DNA of 64,000 nt from CAYOEV01 sp964403075 (GTDB lineage Bacteria; Bacteroidota; Bacteroidia; Cytophagales; Cyclobacteriaceae). The position numbers and the translations under genes are program-made. Where the stretch lies: the NCBI GenBank assembly GCA_964403075.1, contig CAYOEV010000007.1:1-64000 (forward strand), in the 5' to 3' direction. Under the pieces are notes generated by a model. It was not told the origin of the DNA. It worked only from the letters and a program-made list of their open reading frames with translations, and ran no database searches. Shown piece after piece: positions 7,667 to 15,571 of this stretch (positions are counted from its first letter, which is position 1; each line of letters begins with the position of its first letter).

Positions 7667-9204
7667 ATTGCTTTGGTGGCTTCCTGCACTTCCGCACTTT
7701 TTAATTCCGTACTGATGTTATTAGAAGAGGCGGATGTTTTAAAATCATTAATGGTTTCTGCAATGTCTTTGTCAATGAAAATGGCTTTCGATTCATCAAA
7801 AATTACATGGGCACCTTCCGGTATTTTTTCCAGTGTACGACGGAGCTGTGCCTTATTCAGAAAAGAAACGTCCTTGAGCAGCGTAATGGTATATCGTTGG
7901 TCTTGGACGTGTACATGGATCGCTTTGTGGAGGTTTGATTTGATCACAAAGAATAATCCTACCACCATGCCAATACCAATACCAGTGAGTAAGTCAGTAA
8001 ATAGGATGGCCAATACGGTGACTATGAATGGTAAAAATTGATCCAATCCTTTTTCAAACATGTTCTCATAGATTGCCGGCTTGGTTAGTTTATAGCCTAC
8101 GATGAGTAATACGGCAGCCAACGCCGCCAATGGAATCAGGTTTAATAAGGTGGGAAAAAGTAAGACGCTAGCAGTTAAAAGTAAGCCGTGAAATACCGCG
8201 GACACTTTTGTTTGAGCGCCAGATGAAACGTTGGCTGAGCTGCGCACAATTACCGAGGTCACCGGTAGTCCACCTAGAAAACCGGATACGATATTGCCAA
8301 TGCCCTGCGCCTTTAATTCCCTGCTTTGTGGAGCTATTCGTTTGTGTGGGTCCAGTTTGTCCACAGCATCCAGGCTGAGTAAGGTTTCAAGACTGGCCAC
8401 AATGGCAATGGTTAAGCCCACCACATACACTTGTGGGTCAGCCAGCACAGAAAAATCTGGCCGACTTAAATTGGACACCACTTGATCAAAAGAATCACTG
8501 ACGGGCAGTTTGACCAGATGGTTGCCGGATAGATAAAGTTTGGTCGAGGTCAACCGGTAGTATTCGTTGATAGCGATACCCGCAAGCACAGCGACCAGTG
8601 GTCCGGGTACCAGTGTGGTCCATTTTAGTTTCTTCATAAAGCCCCGTTCCCAGGTAAATAAAATAGCGAGGCAGACGCCGCAAATAAGAAATGCGCCGAT
8701 ATCTACATTTTGAATGGCCAGTATGATTTCTGTAAACGTATTTTCTCCGTCTGGTTGGAAGAACGAACTATCTCCTTCATAATCTCGATCATCTCCGAGC
8801 GCGTGTGGTATTTGTTTGAGAATCAATATGAGACCTATTGCGGCCAACATTCCTTTAATGACGGCAGAAGGGAAAAAGTGACCAATTACACCGGCTTTAA
8901 GTATACCCATGACCAACTGAATGACCCCACCAATCATAACTGCCACAAGGAAGGCCTCAAATGTACTGAGTGTGTCGATGGCATTGATAACAATCACTGT
9001 CAGTCCGGCGGCCGGACCACTCACACTTAGTTGCGAACCACTGATGAGCCCTACTACCAAACCACCCACAATACCAGCAACCAGACCAGAAAATAGGGGT
9101 GCGTTAGAAGCCAGTGCAATACCCAAACAGAGTGGGAGAGCCACAAGAAAAACGACAATACCAGAAGGTATATCGGACTTTAAGTGTTGAAAATACTTAT
9201 TCAT
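7663..9204 (-). CDS. SulP family inorganic anion transporter
   Basis: A 513-residue SLC26/SulP permease with about 10-12 transmembrane segments and a C-terminal cytoplasmic STAS domain (about 425-500). The family signature is seen near the N-terminus: SDIPSGIVVFLVALPLCLGIALASNAP and the SGPAAGLT segment. Family members move sulfate, bicarbonate or related anions, often with Na+ or H+; the sequence does not identify the ion. The short N-terminus and STAS resemble BicA-like bicarbonate carriers, but no carbonic anhydrase gene is adjacent. It is followed by a small exported protein overlapping by 4 bases. Confidence 0.9.
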   Translation of the reverse strand: MNKYFQHLKSDIPSGIVVFLVALPLCLGIALASNAPLFSGLVAGIVGGLVVGLISGSQLSVSGPAAGLTVIVINAIDTLSTFEAFLVAVMIGGVIQLVMGILKAGVIGHFFPSAVIKGMLAAIGLILILKQIPHALGDDRDYEGDSSFFQPDGENTFTEIILAIQNVDIGAFLICGVCLAILFTWERGFMKKLKWTTLVPGPLVAVLAGIAINEYYRLTSTKLYLSGNHLVKLPVSDSFDQVVSNLSRPDFSVLADPQVYVVGLTIAIVASLETLLSLDAVDKLDPHKRIAPQSRELKAQGIGNIVSGFLGGLPVTSVIVRSSANVSSGAQTKVSAVFHGLLLTASVLLFPTLLNLIPLAALAAVLLIVGYKLTKPAIYENMFEKGLDQFLPFIVTVLAILFTDLLTGIGIGMVVGLFFVIKSNLHKAIHVHVQDQRYTITLLKDVSFLNKAQLRRTLEKIPEGAHVIFDESKAIFIDKDIAETINDFKTSASSNNISTELKSAEVQEATKAI

Positions 9205-9291
9205 AGAAGACTAGATGTGGGTGTTGGATTAAAATATTTTGTGCCATTCATTAATAAAGATAGATTCGCTGAGCGATTTACGCGTTGAGGT

Positions 9292-9849
9292 ATGAGATTT
9301 TTGATTGCTGGATTGGGCAACATCGGCCCAGAGTACGCCCTCACACGACACAATATAGGGTTTTTGACATTGGATCGATTGGCTGATCAGCAAAACATTC
9401 GTTATCGGATGGACAGGTACGGTGAATTAGCTGAATTCAGATATAAAGGTAGATATATCTCTCTCTTAAAGCCAAGCACTTTTATGAACTTAAGTGGCAA
9501 AGCGGTCAACTATTGGAAGCATCAATTCAAATTAACCAATGATCGAATTTTGGTTGTAACAGATGATGTGGCTTTGCCTTTCGGGAAAATACGGCTTAAA
9601 GGAAAGGGATCGTCGGGAGGACACAATGGGTTAAAGAATATCGAAGAATTACTGGGCACGCAGGCATATCCAAGATTAAAAATGGGAATCGATAACAATT
9701 ACCCAAGTGGTCAACAGGTAAAATATGTACTCAGCCCATTTTCGTCCAAAGAAATGAATGAGTTGGTTCCTTTTATGGATCAGGCGGCCGACGCCATGTT
9801 GTCTTTTGCAAGTATCGGATTGGATAGAACCATGGCCAAGTTCAATTGA
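9292..9849 (+). CDS. pth: Peptidyl-tRNA hydrolase
   Basis: A 185-residue cytoplasmic esterase that releases tRNA from peptidyl-tRNA dropped by ribosomes. Asn10 (GLGN) and catalytic His20 (TRHNIGF) are intact, as is the FMNLSG motif, the TDD pair near residue 94 and GSSGGHNGL. Length is typical. It is a single gene diverging from sulP; its 3' end faces the histidine kinase gene with an 11-base gap holding a weak inverted repeat (AATTGAT at 9844, ATCAATT at 9860). Confidence 0.95.
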   Translation: MRFLIAGLGNIGPEYALTRHNIGFLTLDRLADQQNIRYRMDRYGELAEFRYKGRYISLLKPSTFMNLSGKAVNYWKHQFKLTNDRILVVTDDVALPFGKIRLKGKGSSGGHNGLKNIEELLGTQAYPRLKMGIDNNYPSGQQVKYVLSPFSSKEMNELVPFMDQAADAMLSFASIGLDRTMAKFN

Positions 9850-9860
9850 TTAGGGTGTGA

Positions 9861-11867
9861 TCAATTCACCATACTTTCCTCCCTGGTCTCCAGGTCCTGT
9901 TCTTCTTCTGGCATAATGTCATGTACGGTAAACATGAAGAGACTTCCTCCTGTTGGATTATCCTTTACCCAAATACGGCCGCCATTTTGTTCGATGAGAT
10001 CTTTGCAGAGCATAAGACCTATACCAGCCCCTTTCTCATCTTTGGTGCCAGGCCTTTGTTTTTTGCTATCGGGTTCGAACAACCTTAATTTTAGATCATC
10101 GGTTATTCCAATACCAGAATCATACACTGATATGGTGGTTACGCCTTCCTTTTTGATGGCCAATGCCCGTACCTTACCTTTTTCCGGCGTAAACTTTAGC
10201 GCATTACTGATCAGGTTGCGAATAACCAGTTTGAGAAAATTGGGATCTGTGTAGATGTGCAAATCGGTAGGTACCTCATTCTTGAATTTGATTGATTTTT
10301 CTTTGACACTTTCATAATAGTACTCGTAGTGTAAATCAATCATTTGATACAGGTTTACTCTTTCTGATTTCATGGCAAAAATGTTCTCGCCCATGTTCAT
10401 GGAAGACCACCTTAAAATGTCTTCTACCATGTTTTTTGTCACTCGCACATTTTCACCTATCCTCCCCAGATAAAGTTTTTGTTGGTCTTCAGTGAGTGTT
10501 CGCTGGTTGATGATGTCCAGTAATCCCTGTAGCGAATTCAATGGGCCCCGTATGTCGTGGGTAAGTATGGAGAATAACTTATCCTTTATGAGGTGCGTTT
10601 TGGTCAATTCTTCCGTTCGTTGGGTAACCATGGATTCCAGGTCGCGATTCATCAGGTGACTCTCAAAATGTGATTGCGAAAAGATACGAGTGGCTGCGAT
10701 GGATTGGAAAAACAGGAAGACCGTGATGCCTACATTTACAAAGTTGGGCAACATGTTGTTTGTCTGAATGACTTCCAAGGTCTTCAGAACCTCAACTTGG
10801 ATAAAAACAAAACCAATGACGGTACCAAATATTAAGGACTTTGCACCCTTTATGCCCTCTCGTTTGGCTTTTACGGTATGCACAAGGGCAAGTGCAAAAC
10901 TGATTACAAAGAACAACTGAATAGGGTAGATGTAGTTGACAAACTGGTGATAATCAATAAAGAAAATCATCAGTGTGAGCAATCCACTGATCATCAGCAT
11001 CACCCTTGCTACCCACTTGAAACGATCGTCCTGAAATAAACTTCCTGTATACATGATCACTAGCGGAATGGCCAGAAGGGTGACTGAAAATTCAAGTCTC
11101 TTCGCGTGAACGAAGGGCAATGATGGGAACAGCTCAAATAAAATCAGGCTGCCATCATAGGAGGAACTGTTTCGAAGGATTACGGTCAGGCAGATCAATG
11201 AGATATATAGGTAAGCCTTTACTTTGATTTGTAAGAAGAAAAACAAGTTGAAAATCATCAAAGCGGTCAATAATCCAAACTCAAAAACTTCGTAAGACCA
11301 TTTAATTTTTATGAGACTTCTGAGCTGAGCTTCTTCACCGAGCCGAACGGACTCCATAATACCCTGATGATAAGGCCCCAGGCTGTATAATTCAGCTAAC
11401 ACATGGGTGACAGAGTCATTCCCAAGCTGAATAAACTCGCGGCCGCCAGCACCATCTGCATTGGCAGCATGCATGCGTCTTTTTGCCACCAATTCACCAT
11501 TTACATAGAGCAGGTAATTTGAAGTGTAAAAACCGTTGAACAATAATGCCAGACCCGCTATTTTTTGTGGGTTGTACAGGGTCAACCGGTAGGTGCCCCT
11601 TCCTTTTTTGGGGAGATTTTTGTTTAAATTCCAAGCAGCGGGTACCCGAATACTGTCTTTCAGCATGGATTGATCCTTGGGATCTACATATTTATTCCAT
11701 GCGAACTGCCAATATCCATCCAGCTCGATTACGCCTGCATTATTCATCGTATCGGGGTGAATAACGTACTCGCCGTTGGCAACAGGTAAGTCCGCTTCCT
11801 GTGACAAAACCATAAGCGGCAGAGCGCTCAAAAGACAGAACAATAAGATCTTAGCCGGCGAATACAT
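9861..11867 (-). CDS. 7TMR-DISM sensor histidine kinase
   Basis: A 668-residue sensor. Order of parts: signal peptide (1-22, ending in SQ), extracytoplasmic jelly-roll-like ligand domain (about 30-180, with ELDGYWQFAWNKY and LLYVNGELV typical of carbohydrate-binding-like DISED1 modules), seven membrane helices (about 185-395), short coiled coil, HisKA with His437 in SILTHDIRGPLNSL, and a HATPase domain with N box (IRNLISNALKFT) and G boxes (YDSGIGI, GAGIGLMLCKDLI). It should sense an envelope-side signal and phosphorylate an unlinked response regulator; none is adjacent. Monocistronic. Confidence 0.92.
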   Translation of the reverse strand: MYSPAKILLFCLLSALPLMVLSQEADLPVANGEYVIHPDTMNNAGVIELDGYWQFAWNKYVDPKDQSMLKDSIRVPAAWNLNKNLPKKGRGTYRLTLYNPQKIAGLALLFNGFYTSNYLLYVNGELVAKRRMHAANADGAGGREFIQLGNDSVTHVLAELYSLGPYHQGIMESVRLGEEAQLRSLIKIKWSYEVFEFGLLTALMIFNLFFFLQIKVKAYLYISLICLTVILRNSSSYDGSLILFELFPSLPFVHAKRLEFSVTLLAIPLVIMYTGSLFQDDRFKWVARVMLMISGLLTLMIFFIDYHQFVNYIYPIQLFFVISFALALVHTVKAKREGIKGAKSLIFGTVIGFVFIQVEVLKTLEVIQTNNMLPNFVNVGITVFLFFQSIAATRIFSQSHFESHLMNRDLESMVTQRTEELTKTHLIKDKLFSILTHDIRGPLNSLQGLLDIINQRTLTEDQQKLYLGRIGENVRVTKNMVEDILRWSSMNMGENIFAMKSERVNLYQMIDLHYEYYYESVKEKSIKFKNEVPTDLHIYTDPNFLKLVIRNLISNALKFTPEKGKVRALAIKKEGVTTISVYDSGIGITDDLKLRLFEPDSKKQRPGTKDEKGAGIGLMLCKDLIEQNGGRIWVKDNPTGGSLFMFTVHDIMPEEEQDLETREESMVN

Positions 11868-11956
11868 CCAGAATCAAAGGATATCTTTACACAGCAAAAT
11901 AGTGGATTCGGTTGAGAACATTGGTCTACACATAAAATTAAAGAAAAGAATACCTC

Positions 11957-11981
11957 AAAGGAGGTAAGTATGAGATATTAG
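11957..11981 (+). promoter_or_regulatory. Strong Shine-Dalgarno with a three-codon mini-ORF
   Basis: AAAGGAGGT (11957-11965) is a near-perfect ribosome site, rare in Bacteroidota leaders. The ideally spaced ATG is at 11970, opening ATG-AGA-TAT-TAG (11970-11981), which ends 2 bases before the YihY ATG at 11984. Either this primes reinitiation at the main gene or the site serves the main ATG at an unusually long 19-base spacing. Confidence 0.4.
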
Positions 11982-11983
11982 CT

Positions 11984-13330
11984 ATGACAAAAAAAGGGAA
12001 TACGTGGCTTGAACAGTACCGTCGATACAAGCACTTTCTGGAAGTCGGTATATGGAAGACACGTCTTAGCGATTTACCGAAATGGCAACGTTTTGGTCTT
12101 AAAACTTTGCGGGTTGGCATCATCACCATGACCGAGTTCAAGGATGATCGTGTGGTAGAAAAGGCGTCGAATCTCACTTATTTTTCACTGCTCTCCATCG
12201 TACCGGTCATTGCCATGGCATTTGGTATTTCCAAGGGTTTCGGTCTGGAGAAATTTCTTGAACATGAGTTGAGCCGATATTTTAGTGGCCAGGAGGAGGT
12301 GCTCAATCAGGTCATGGAGTTTGCCCATCGTATGATTGATTCTGCAAGCGGGGGGATCGTTGCAGGTATCGGGCTGGTCATTCTTTTGTATACGGTGTTG
12401 AGGTTATTGCACCACATCGAGACCTCCTTCAACCACATGTGGGGTAACAAAAGAAACCGACCGATTCATCGAAAATTGGCCGATTATATATCTATTATGA
12501 TCTTGGGCATCGTGTTGGTGTTGTTATCTAGTAGTACAAATGTTTTTCTGATCCGAGAGCTACCCAAATTGGCCGGAAACATTGGATTGGATGGGGAAAT
12601 AAAATCCGGCCTACTATTTTTGATTCGATTCATTCCCTACACCTTCATTTGGATTCTGCTTTTTTTGCTTTATATCATTTTCCCCAATACAAGGGTAAAA
12701 GTAGTGCCTGCGGTGGTGGCCGGAATAGTGGCTGGGACGTTGTACCAATTGACGCAGTGGGGCTTCATAAATTTTCAGTTTGCTTTTGCGCGCTACAATG
12801 CCATTTACGGCAGTTTGGCCCTTTTACCATTGTTTTTAATTTACGTCCAAATCAGCTGGTTTATTATTCTCTTCGGGATGGAGTTGTGTTATGCCATACA
12901 GCATGTGGATTCTTGGGAACCAGAGCAGGAGGATTTAAAAATTAGTTATGGCCATCGAAAAAAGATCATGCTGTTGGTCATGTACCGCATTATCAAAAGT
13001 TTTAAGGCAGGGGAGCCTGCTGTATCCGTAAAACAATTGTCCCGAATGGGAAGTGTGCCTTATCGAATACTGCATGAAATCTGCTACGAATGTGAAAAGG
13101 CGGGTTTGGTGAGTCGTGTGGAAGGTGAAAAAGGTGACGATCAGTTCCAACCGGCTTTTGATATTCACCAAATGGATATTCAAACGGTAATCCAAATGTA
13201 TGAGAAAGAGGGTCTGCAGCAATACGATAACAAAAAATCAAAAGCATTTTTGGCATTGGAAACGGCCCTCGAAGAGATTAGCCAGTCGATAGCCAAATCA
13301 AAAAGCAACCAATTGTTGATGGAACTATGA
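11984..13330 (+). CDS. YihY/BrkB family inner membrane protein
   Basis: A 448-residue polytopic protein of the YihY/BrkB family (once misnamed ribonuclease BN). The family pattern is clear: KASNLTYFSLLSIVP at about residues 60-75, then six membrane helices through about residue 310, including the RFIPYTFIWILLF and YNAIYGSLALLP segments. About 120 cytoplasmic C-terminal residues follow, with a winged-helix-like stretch (YRILHEICYECEKAGLVSRV). The transported molecule, if any, is unknown. No in-frame start closer to the strong upstream Shine-Dalgarno exists. Its end overlaps the convergent DUF4442 gene by 6 bases. Confidence 0.88.
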   Translation: MTKKGNTWLEQYRRYKHFLEVGIWKTRLSDLPKWQRFGLKTLRVGIITMTEFKDDRVVEKASNLTYFSLLSIVPVIAMAFGISKGFGLEKFLEHELSRYFSGQEEVLNQVMEFAHRMIDSASGGIVAGIGLVILLYTVLRLLHHIETSFNHMWGNKRNRPIHRKLADYISIMILGIVLVLLSSSTNVFLIRELPKLAGNIGLDGEIKSGLLFLIRFIPYTFIWILLFLLYIIFPNTRVKVVPAVVAGIVAGTLYQLTQWGFINFQFAFARYNAIYGSLALLPLFLIYVQISWFIILFGMELCYAIQHVDSWEPEQEDLKISYGHRKKIMLLVMYRIIKSFKAGEPAVSVKQLSRMGSVPYRILHEICYECEKAGLVSRVEGEKGDDQFQPAFDIHQMDIQTVIQMYEKEGLQQYDNKKSKAFLALETALEEISQSIAKSKSNQLLMEL

Positions 13331-13810
13331 GCGTGGTTTGAACGACCATGTAAAAGTAAATTCAGCGACCAGCGTACCATCAGCCATTTTACCTAATGTC
13401 CGTAAAGTAGCCTGCGTGGCTTCGCCTGTCTCCAGGCAGCGCGCCACCGCATCAAAGGCTTTCTGGTTTTCCTCGCATGTGAAAAACACACGATCCGTTG
13501 CCTTCTTAAGGAATCTGGCCTCCATGTCTACAATAATGAAGGCAACGCTGGGCTTTTGTTTGTGGACTGCCAGCATGCAGCCGGTGGCAGTAGACATTTC
13601 CGCAGCCATACTTTGAACGGCAAAGTAGATGGATCTGAACGGATTTTTGTTGATCCATTTGAAGGGAACACTGACGACCGTCTGCTGATCGTTCAGGTGT
13701 CTGATTACCAATCCTGCCAGCAGACCCATAGGCAGTTGGCTCATCATGAAAAACCTCAGTTTGCCAGGGTTTAGAATTTTCTTTGCCAGTGCGGCTTGCT
13801 CAGCAGTCAT
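13325..13810 (-). CDS. DUF4442 hotdog-fold protein
   Basis: A 161-residue protein of the DUF4442 family, related to PaaI-type acyl-CoA thioesterases. Recognised by the N-terminal helix, the paired segments PFRSIYFAVQSMAAEMS (central hotdog helix) and KPSVAFIIVDMEARFLKKA (strand). No catalytic residue can be assigned with confidence and the substrate is unknown. It is 13 bases downstream of the membrane gene of the Sia-like island on the same strand, so it may share its transcript. Confidence 0.75.
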   Translation of the reverse strand: MTAEQAALAKKILNPGKLRFFMMSQLPMGLLAGLVIRHLNDQQTVVSVPFKWINKNPFRSIYFAVQSMAAEMSTATGCMLAVHKQKPSVAFIIVDMEARFLKKATDRVFFTCEENQKAFDAVARCLETGEATQATLRTLGKMADGTLVAEFTFTWSFKPRS

Positions 13811-13823
13811 GATGAATGATGTT

Positions 13824-14357
13824 TTAGGACGGTGGATTAGAAAGTGCTACTTCTCCTTTAAGAATTTTTTTCTTTTCACGATTCATGAAATAAGCTTGTA
13901 GCGCAGACTCAAAAATTTTGAGAAAAATAGCTACCAACAAAATGAGTGCGAGGTTGAGATAAGGTATACGAATATCATTTTCCTGTAGGAGACCAGTAAC
14001 ATAAGGCTCCAGGAACTGTTCCTCAATCATCACCAAAACGATGAATAGGATAAATAGTATGGTGGCTGCCAATCTACCTACCCTTGCTTTTGCCAGTTGG
14101 TTTACAGTACTTTCCAGTTGAAAGTTTTTGTCTTTGATCTCGTCATTCTGTTCACGGATCTGGATGTTCGCACTGTCCAGCTTTTTCTGCAACCTGTCGC
14201 TGACCCGGGTAATTACTTTTGCCTGTGATACTAGTTCCTCGTATTCGTCTGCAAATCCGTCAATTTCCTCCTTGTAAATGGTGTAATTATTCAGGCGTGA
14301 GCGGAATTTCTTGAGGTTATTGATTTCATCGTAATAAAGTTCCTGCTGCCGGTCCAT
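13824..14357 (-). CDS. Coiled-coil membrane protein in the Sia-like locus
   Basis: A 177-residue protein: an N-terminal charged coiled coil (about 1-90), two membrane helices (about 95-113 and 135-153) and a short basic tail. No enzymatic motif. It starts 16 bases after siaC on the same strand, so it is very probably the third gene of a siaB-siaC operon. The long cytoplasmic coiled coil suggests a membrane-tethered partner for SiaB, SiaC or the PP2C proteins; this is inference from position only. Confidence 0.7.
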   Translation of the reverse strand: MDRQQELYYDEINNLKKFRSRLNNYTIYKEEIDGFADEYEELVSQAKVITRVSDRLQKKLDSANIQIREQNDEIKDKNFQLESTVNQLAKARVGRLAATILFILFIVLVMIEEQFLEPYVTGLLQENDIRIPYLNLALILLVAIFLKIFESALQAYFMNREKKKILKGEVALSNPPS

Positions 14358-14373
14358 AAATATTTAAGTGGAT

Positions 14374-14754
14374 CTACTCTTCAATTTCAATGAAATTGAA
14401 TTGCAAATCTAACAAGTCGCTGTAATCCTCACCTGCTTCCATCATGTCTTCGTCATCTTCTTCGTAGTACCAATTTACTACAAGCGCTTTGCCGCTTTCT
14501 TTGATACGTACCAATCTTTTAAATACATCAAACAAACATTTCGATGAACTGGTGTTAAAATATTCAAATGAAAAGTTAGCCCTAAACGAATCGTTGTCAG
14601 AGATGGCGTACTCATCCAGCATTTGGATGACTTTTTGGTAGAACTGGATCGCGTTCTCTGGACTGGATCTTCCTTTCATCTCCAAAAGGCCTTCTTCTGG
14701 ATCAAATTTGATCAGGGGTGTGACTCTCGAAGGTTCTATAAATATCTGCTCCAT
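14374..14754 (-). CDS. siaC: SiaC-type regulatory phosphoprotein (DUF1987)
   Basis: A 126-residue acidic protein of the SiaC/DUF1987 family, the phosphorylatable switch protein of partner-switching systems. Family features seen: the N-terminal TPLIKFDPEEGLLEMKGRSS strand pair, the SPENAIQFY helix, and the FNTSSSK segment that contains the conserved Ser/Thr phosphosite region. In Pseudomonas, SiaB phosphorylates SiaC, SiaA dephosphorylates it, and the unphosphorylated form activates the diguanylate cyclase SiaD. No GGDEF protein is in this window, so the effector here is unknown. It follows siaB by 21 bases. Confidence 0.88.
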   Translation of the reverse strand: MEQIFIEPSRVTPLIKFDPEEGLLEMKGRSSPENAIQFYQKVIQMLDEYAISDNDSFRANFSFEYFNTSSSKCLFDVFKRLVRIKESGKALVVNWYYEEDDEDMMEAGEDYSDLLDLQFNFIEIEE

Positions 14755-14775
14755 TTTTCTTTCCGCATCTGCTGA

Positions 14776-15336
14776 TTAAAGATCCCTTGGTAATCTTACC
14801 TGAAATGTAAAGTACGACACCTTGTTGGTTACCGTCTGAAACTTATATCTCAATTTCTCCCCACCCGTTTTCCTGGCAATATCAATAAATCCAAGTCCTC
14901 CGGTGCCTTTGTCCGAAAATTCTTGTTCGTTTAGGACGCGCTTATAAAGTGCGCGTAATTCATCTGGTTCAATATTATTGATTTCGTCTAACCTATTCTT
15001 GATATTGCCCACTGATTCAGTGGGTACATAATTGCCGGTTTGAAGGCTGTAGAAGCGTTTACGTGCGGCGATAAGAATCAAAGCAGAACGTGAATCGTAG
15101 GTGCTGATCCGTAGCTCATCCGCATTCACCTCATCGAGATGGTAATAAAGATTTTGTAAACACTCGGTAGACACGTTATAGAACTTCTTTTTGACCTTTC
15201 GGTTTTCTTCCAATTCTTCGAGCCTTTCTTCCAGCGTTGCGATCAAAGAGGTGACAAGATCGAACGTTAATTCTCCCTTGTATAGCAGAATAATGTTCTG
15301 GTCATAGATGTTCTTATAACTCCTTAAATAATCCAT
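14776..15336 (-). CDS. siaB: SiaB-type protein kinase (DUF6272)
   Basis: A 186-residue SiaB-family kinase with a reduced GHKL ATPase fold. The N box is visible in ECLQNLYYH and the glycine-rich G box in GTGGLGFIDIARKTG, consistent with ATP binding. It should phosphorylate the adjacent SiaC-type protein. It lacks sensor and membrane segments, so its input must come from partners. It is the first gene of the minus-strand trio and diverges from the PilJ-type histidine kinase; the 235-base gap contains a palindrome at 15477-15494. Confidence 0.85.
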   Translation of the reverse strand: MDYLRSYKNIYDQNIILLYKGELTFDLVTSLIATLEERLEELEENRKVKKKFYNVSTECLQNLYYHLDEVNADELRISTYDSRSALILIAARKRFYSLQTGNYVPTESVGNIKNRLDEINNIEPDELRALYKRVLNEQEFSDKGTGGLGFIDIARKTGGEKLRYKFQTVTNKVSYFTFQVRLPRDL

Positions 15337-15476
15337 GCGCCTGCGATTTCAATGGAAAGTAACTACTTAATTTTCGTTTGACCAAGCAACCATCATACCC
15401 TGCCAAATAATATTTCGAATACAGTGCACCACCAAGTGAAATGATACTCGTATTTCTACTTAATTAATATTGCTTA

Positions 15477-15494
15477 AAGAACCGCGAGGTTCTT
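15477..15494. promoter_or_regulatory. Palindrome between siaB and the histidine kinase
   Basis: The perfect 7-base arms AAGAACC and GGTTCTT flank GCGA. The overlapping arms ACCGCG (15481-15486) and CGCGGT (15498-15503) can form a competing hairpin. The site lies about 40 bases upstream of the candidate kinase -7 box in a divergent intergenic region, a position suiting an operator, or an RNA switch if transcription begins farther upstream. Confidence 0.4.
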
Positions 15495-15532
15495 AGCCGC
15501 GGTAAAACTAATATTTTAACTGATAATTAGTT

Positions 15533-15540
15533 TACCTTTG
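15533..15540 (+). promoter_or_regulatory. Candidate -7 box for the histidine kinase operon
   Basis: TACCTTTG matches the TAnnTTTG consensus and lies 31 bases before the ATG at 15572. The -33 region (TTTTAACTG) is weak. Confidence 0.45.
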
Positions 15541-15571
15541 ATAAAGGCAATGTAAATGTTGTGTCGAGGCT

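Noticed and set aside
9844..9866. Inverted repeat between pth and the 7TM kinase gene as a bidirectional terminator
   Set aside because: The 7-bp stem is A/T-rich, the loop is 9 bases and there is no T-tract.
15337..15476. Sigma-54-type promoter upstream of siaB (TGGCA ... TTGCT on the minus strand)
   Set aside because: The spacing between the two elements is about five bases too long for the -24/-12 consensus.
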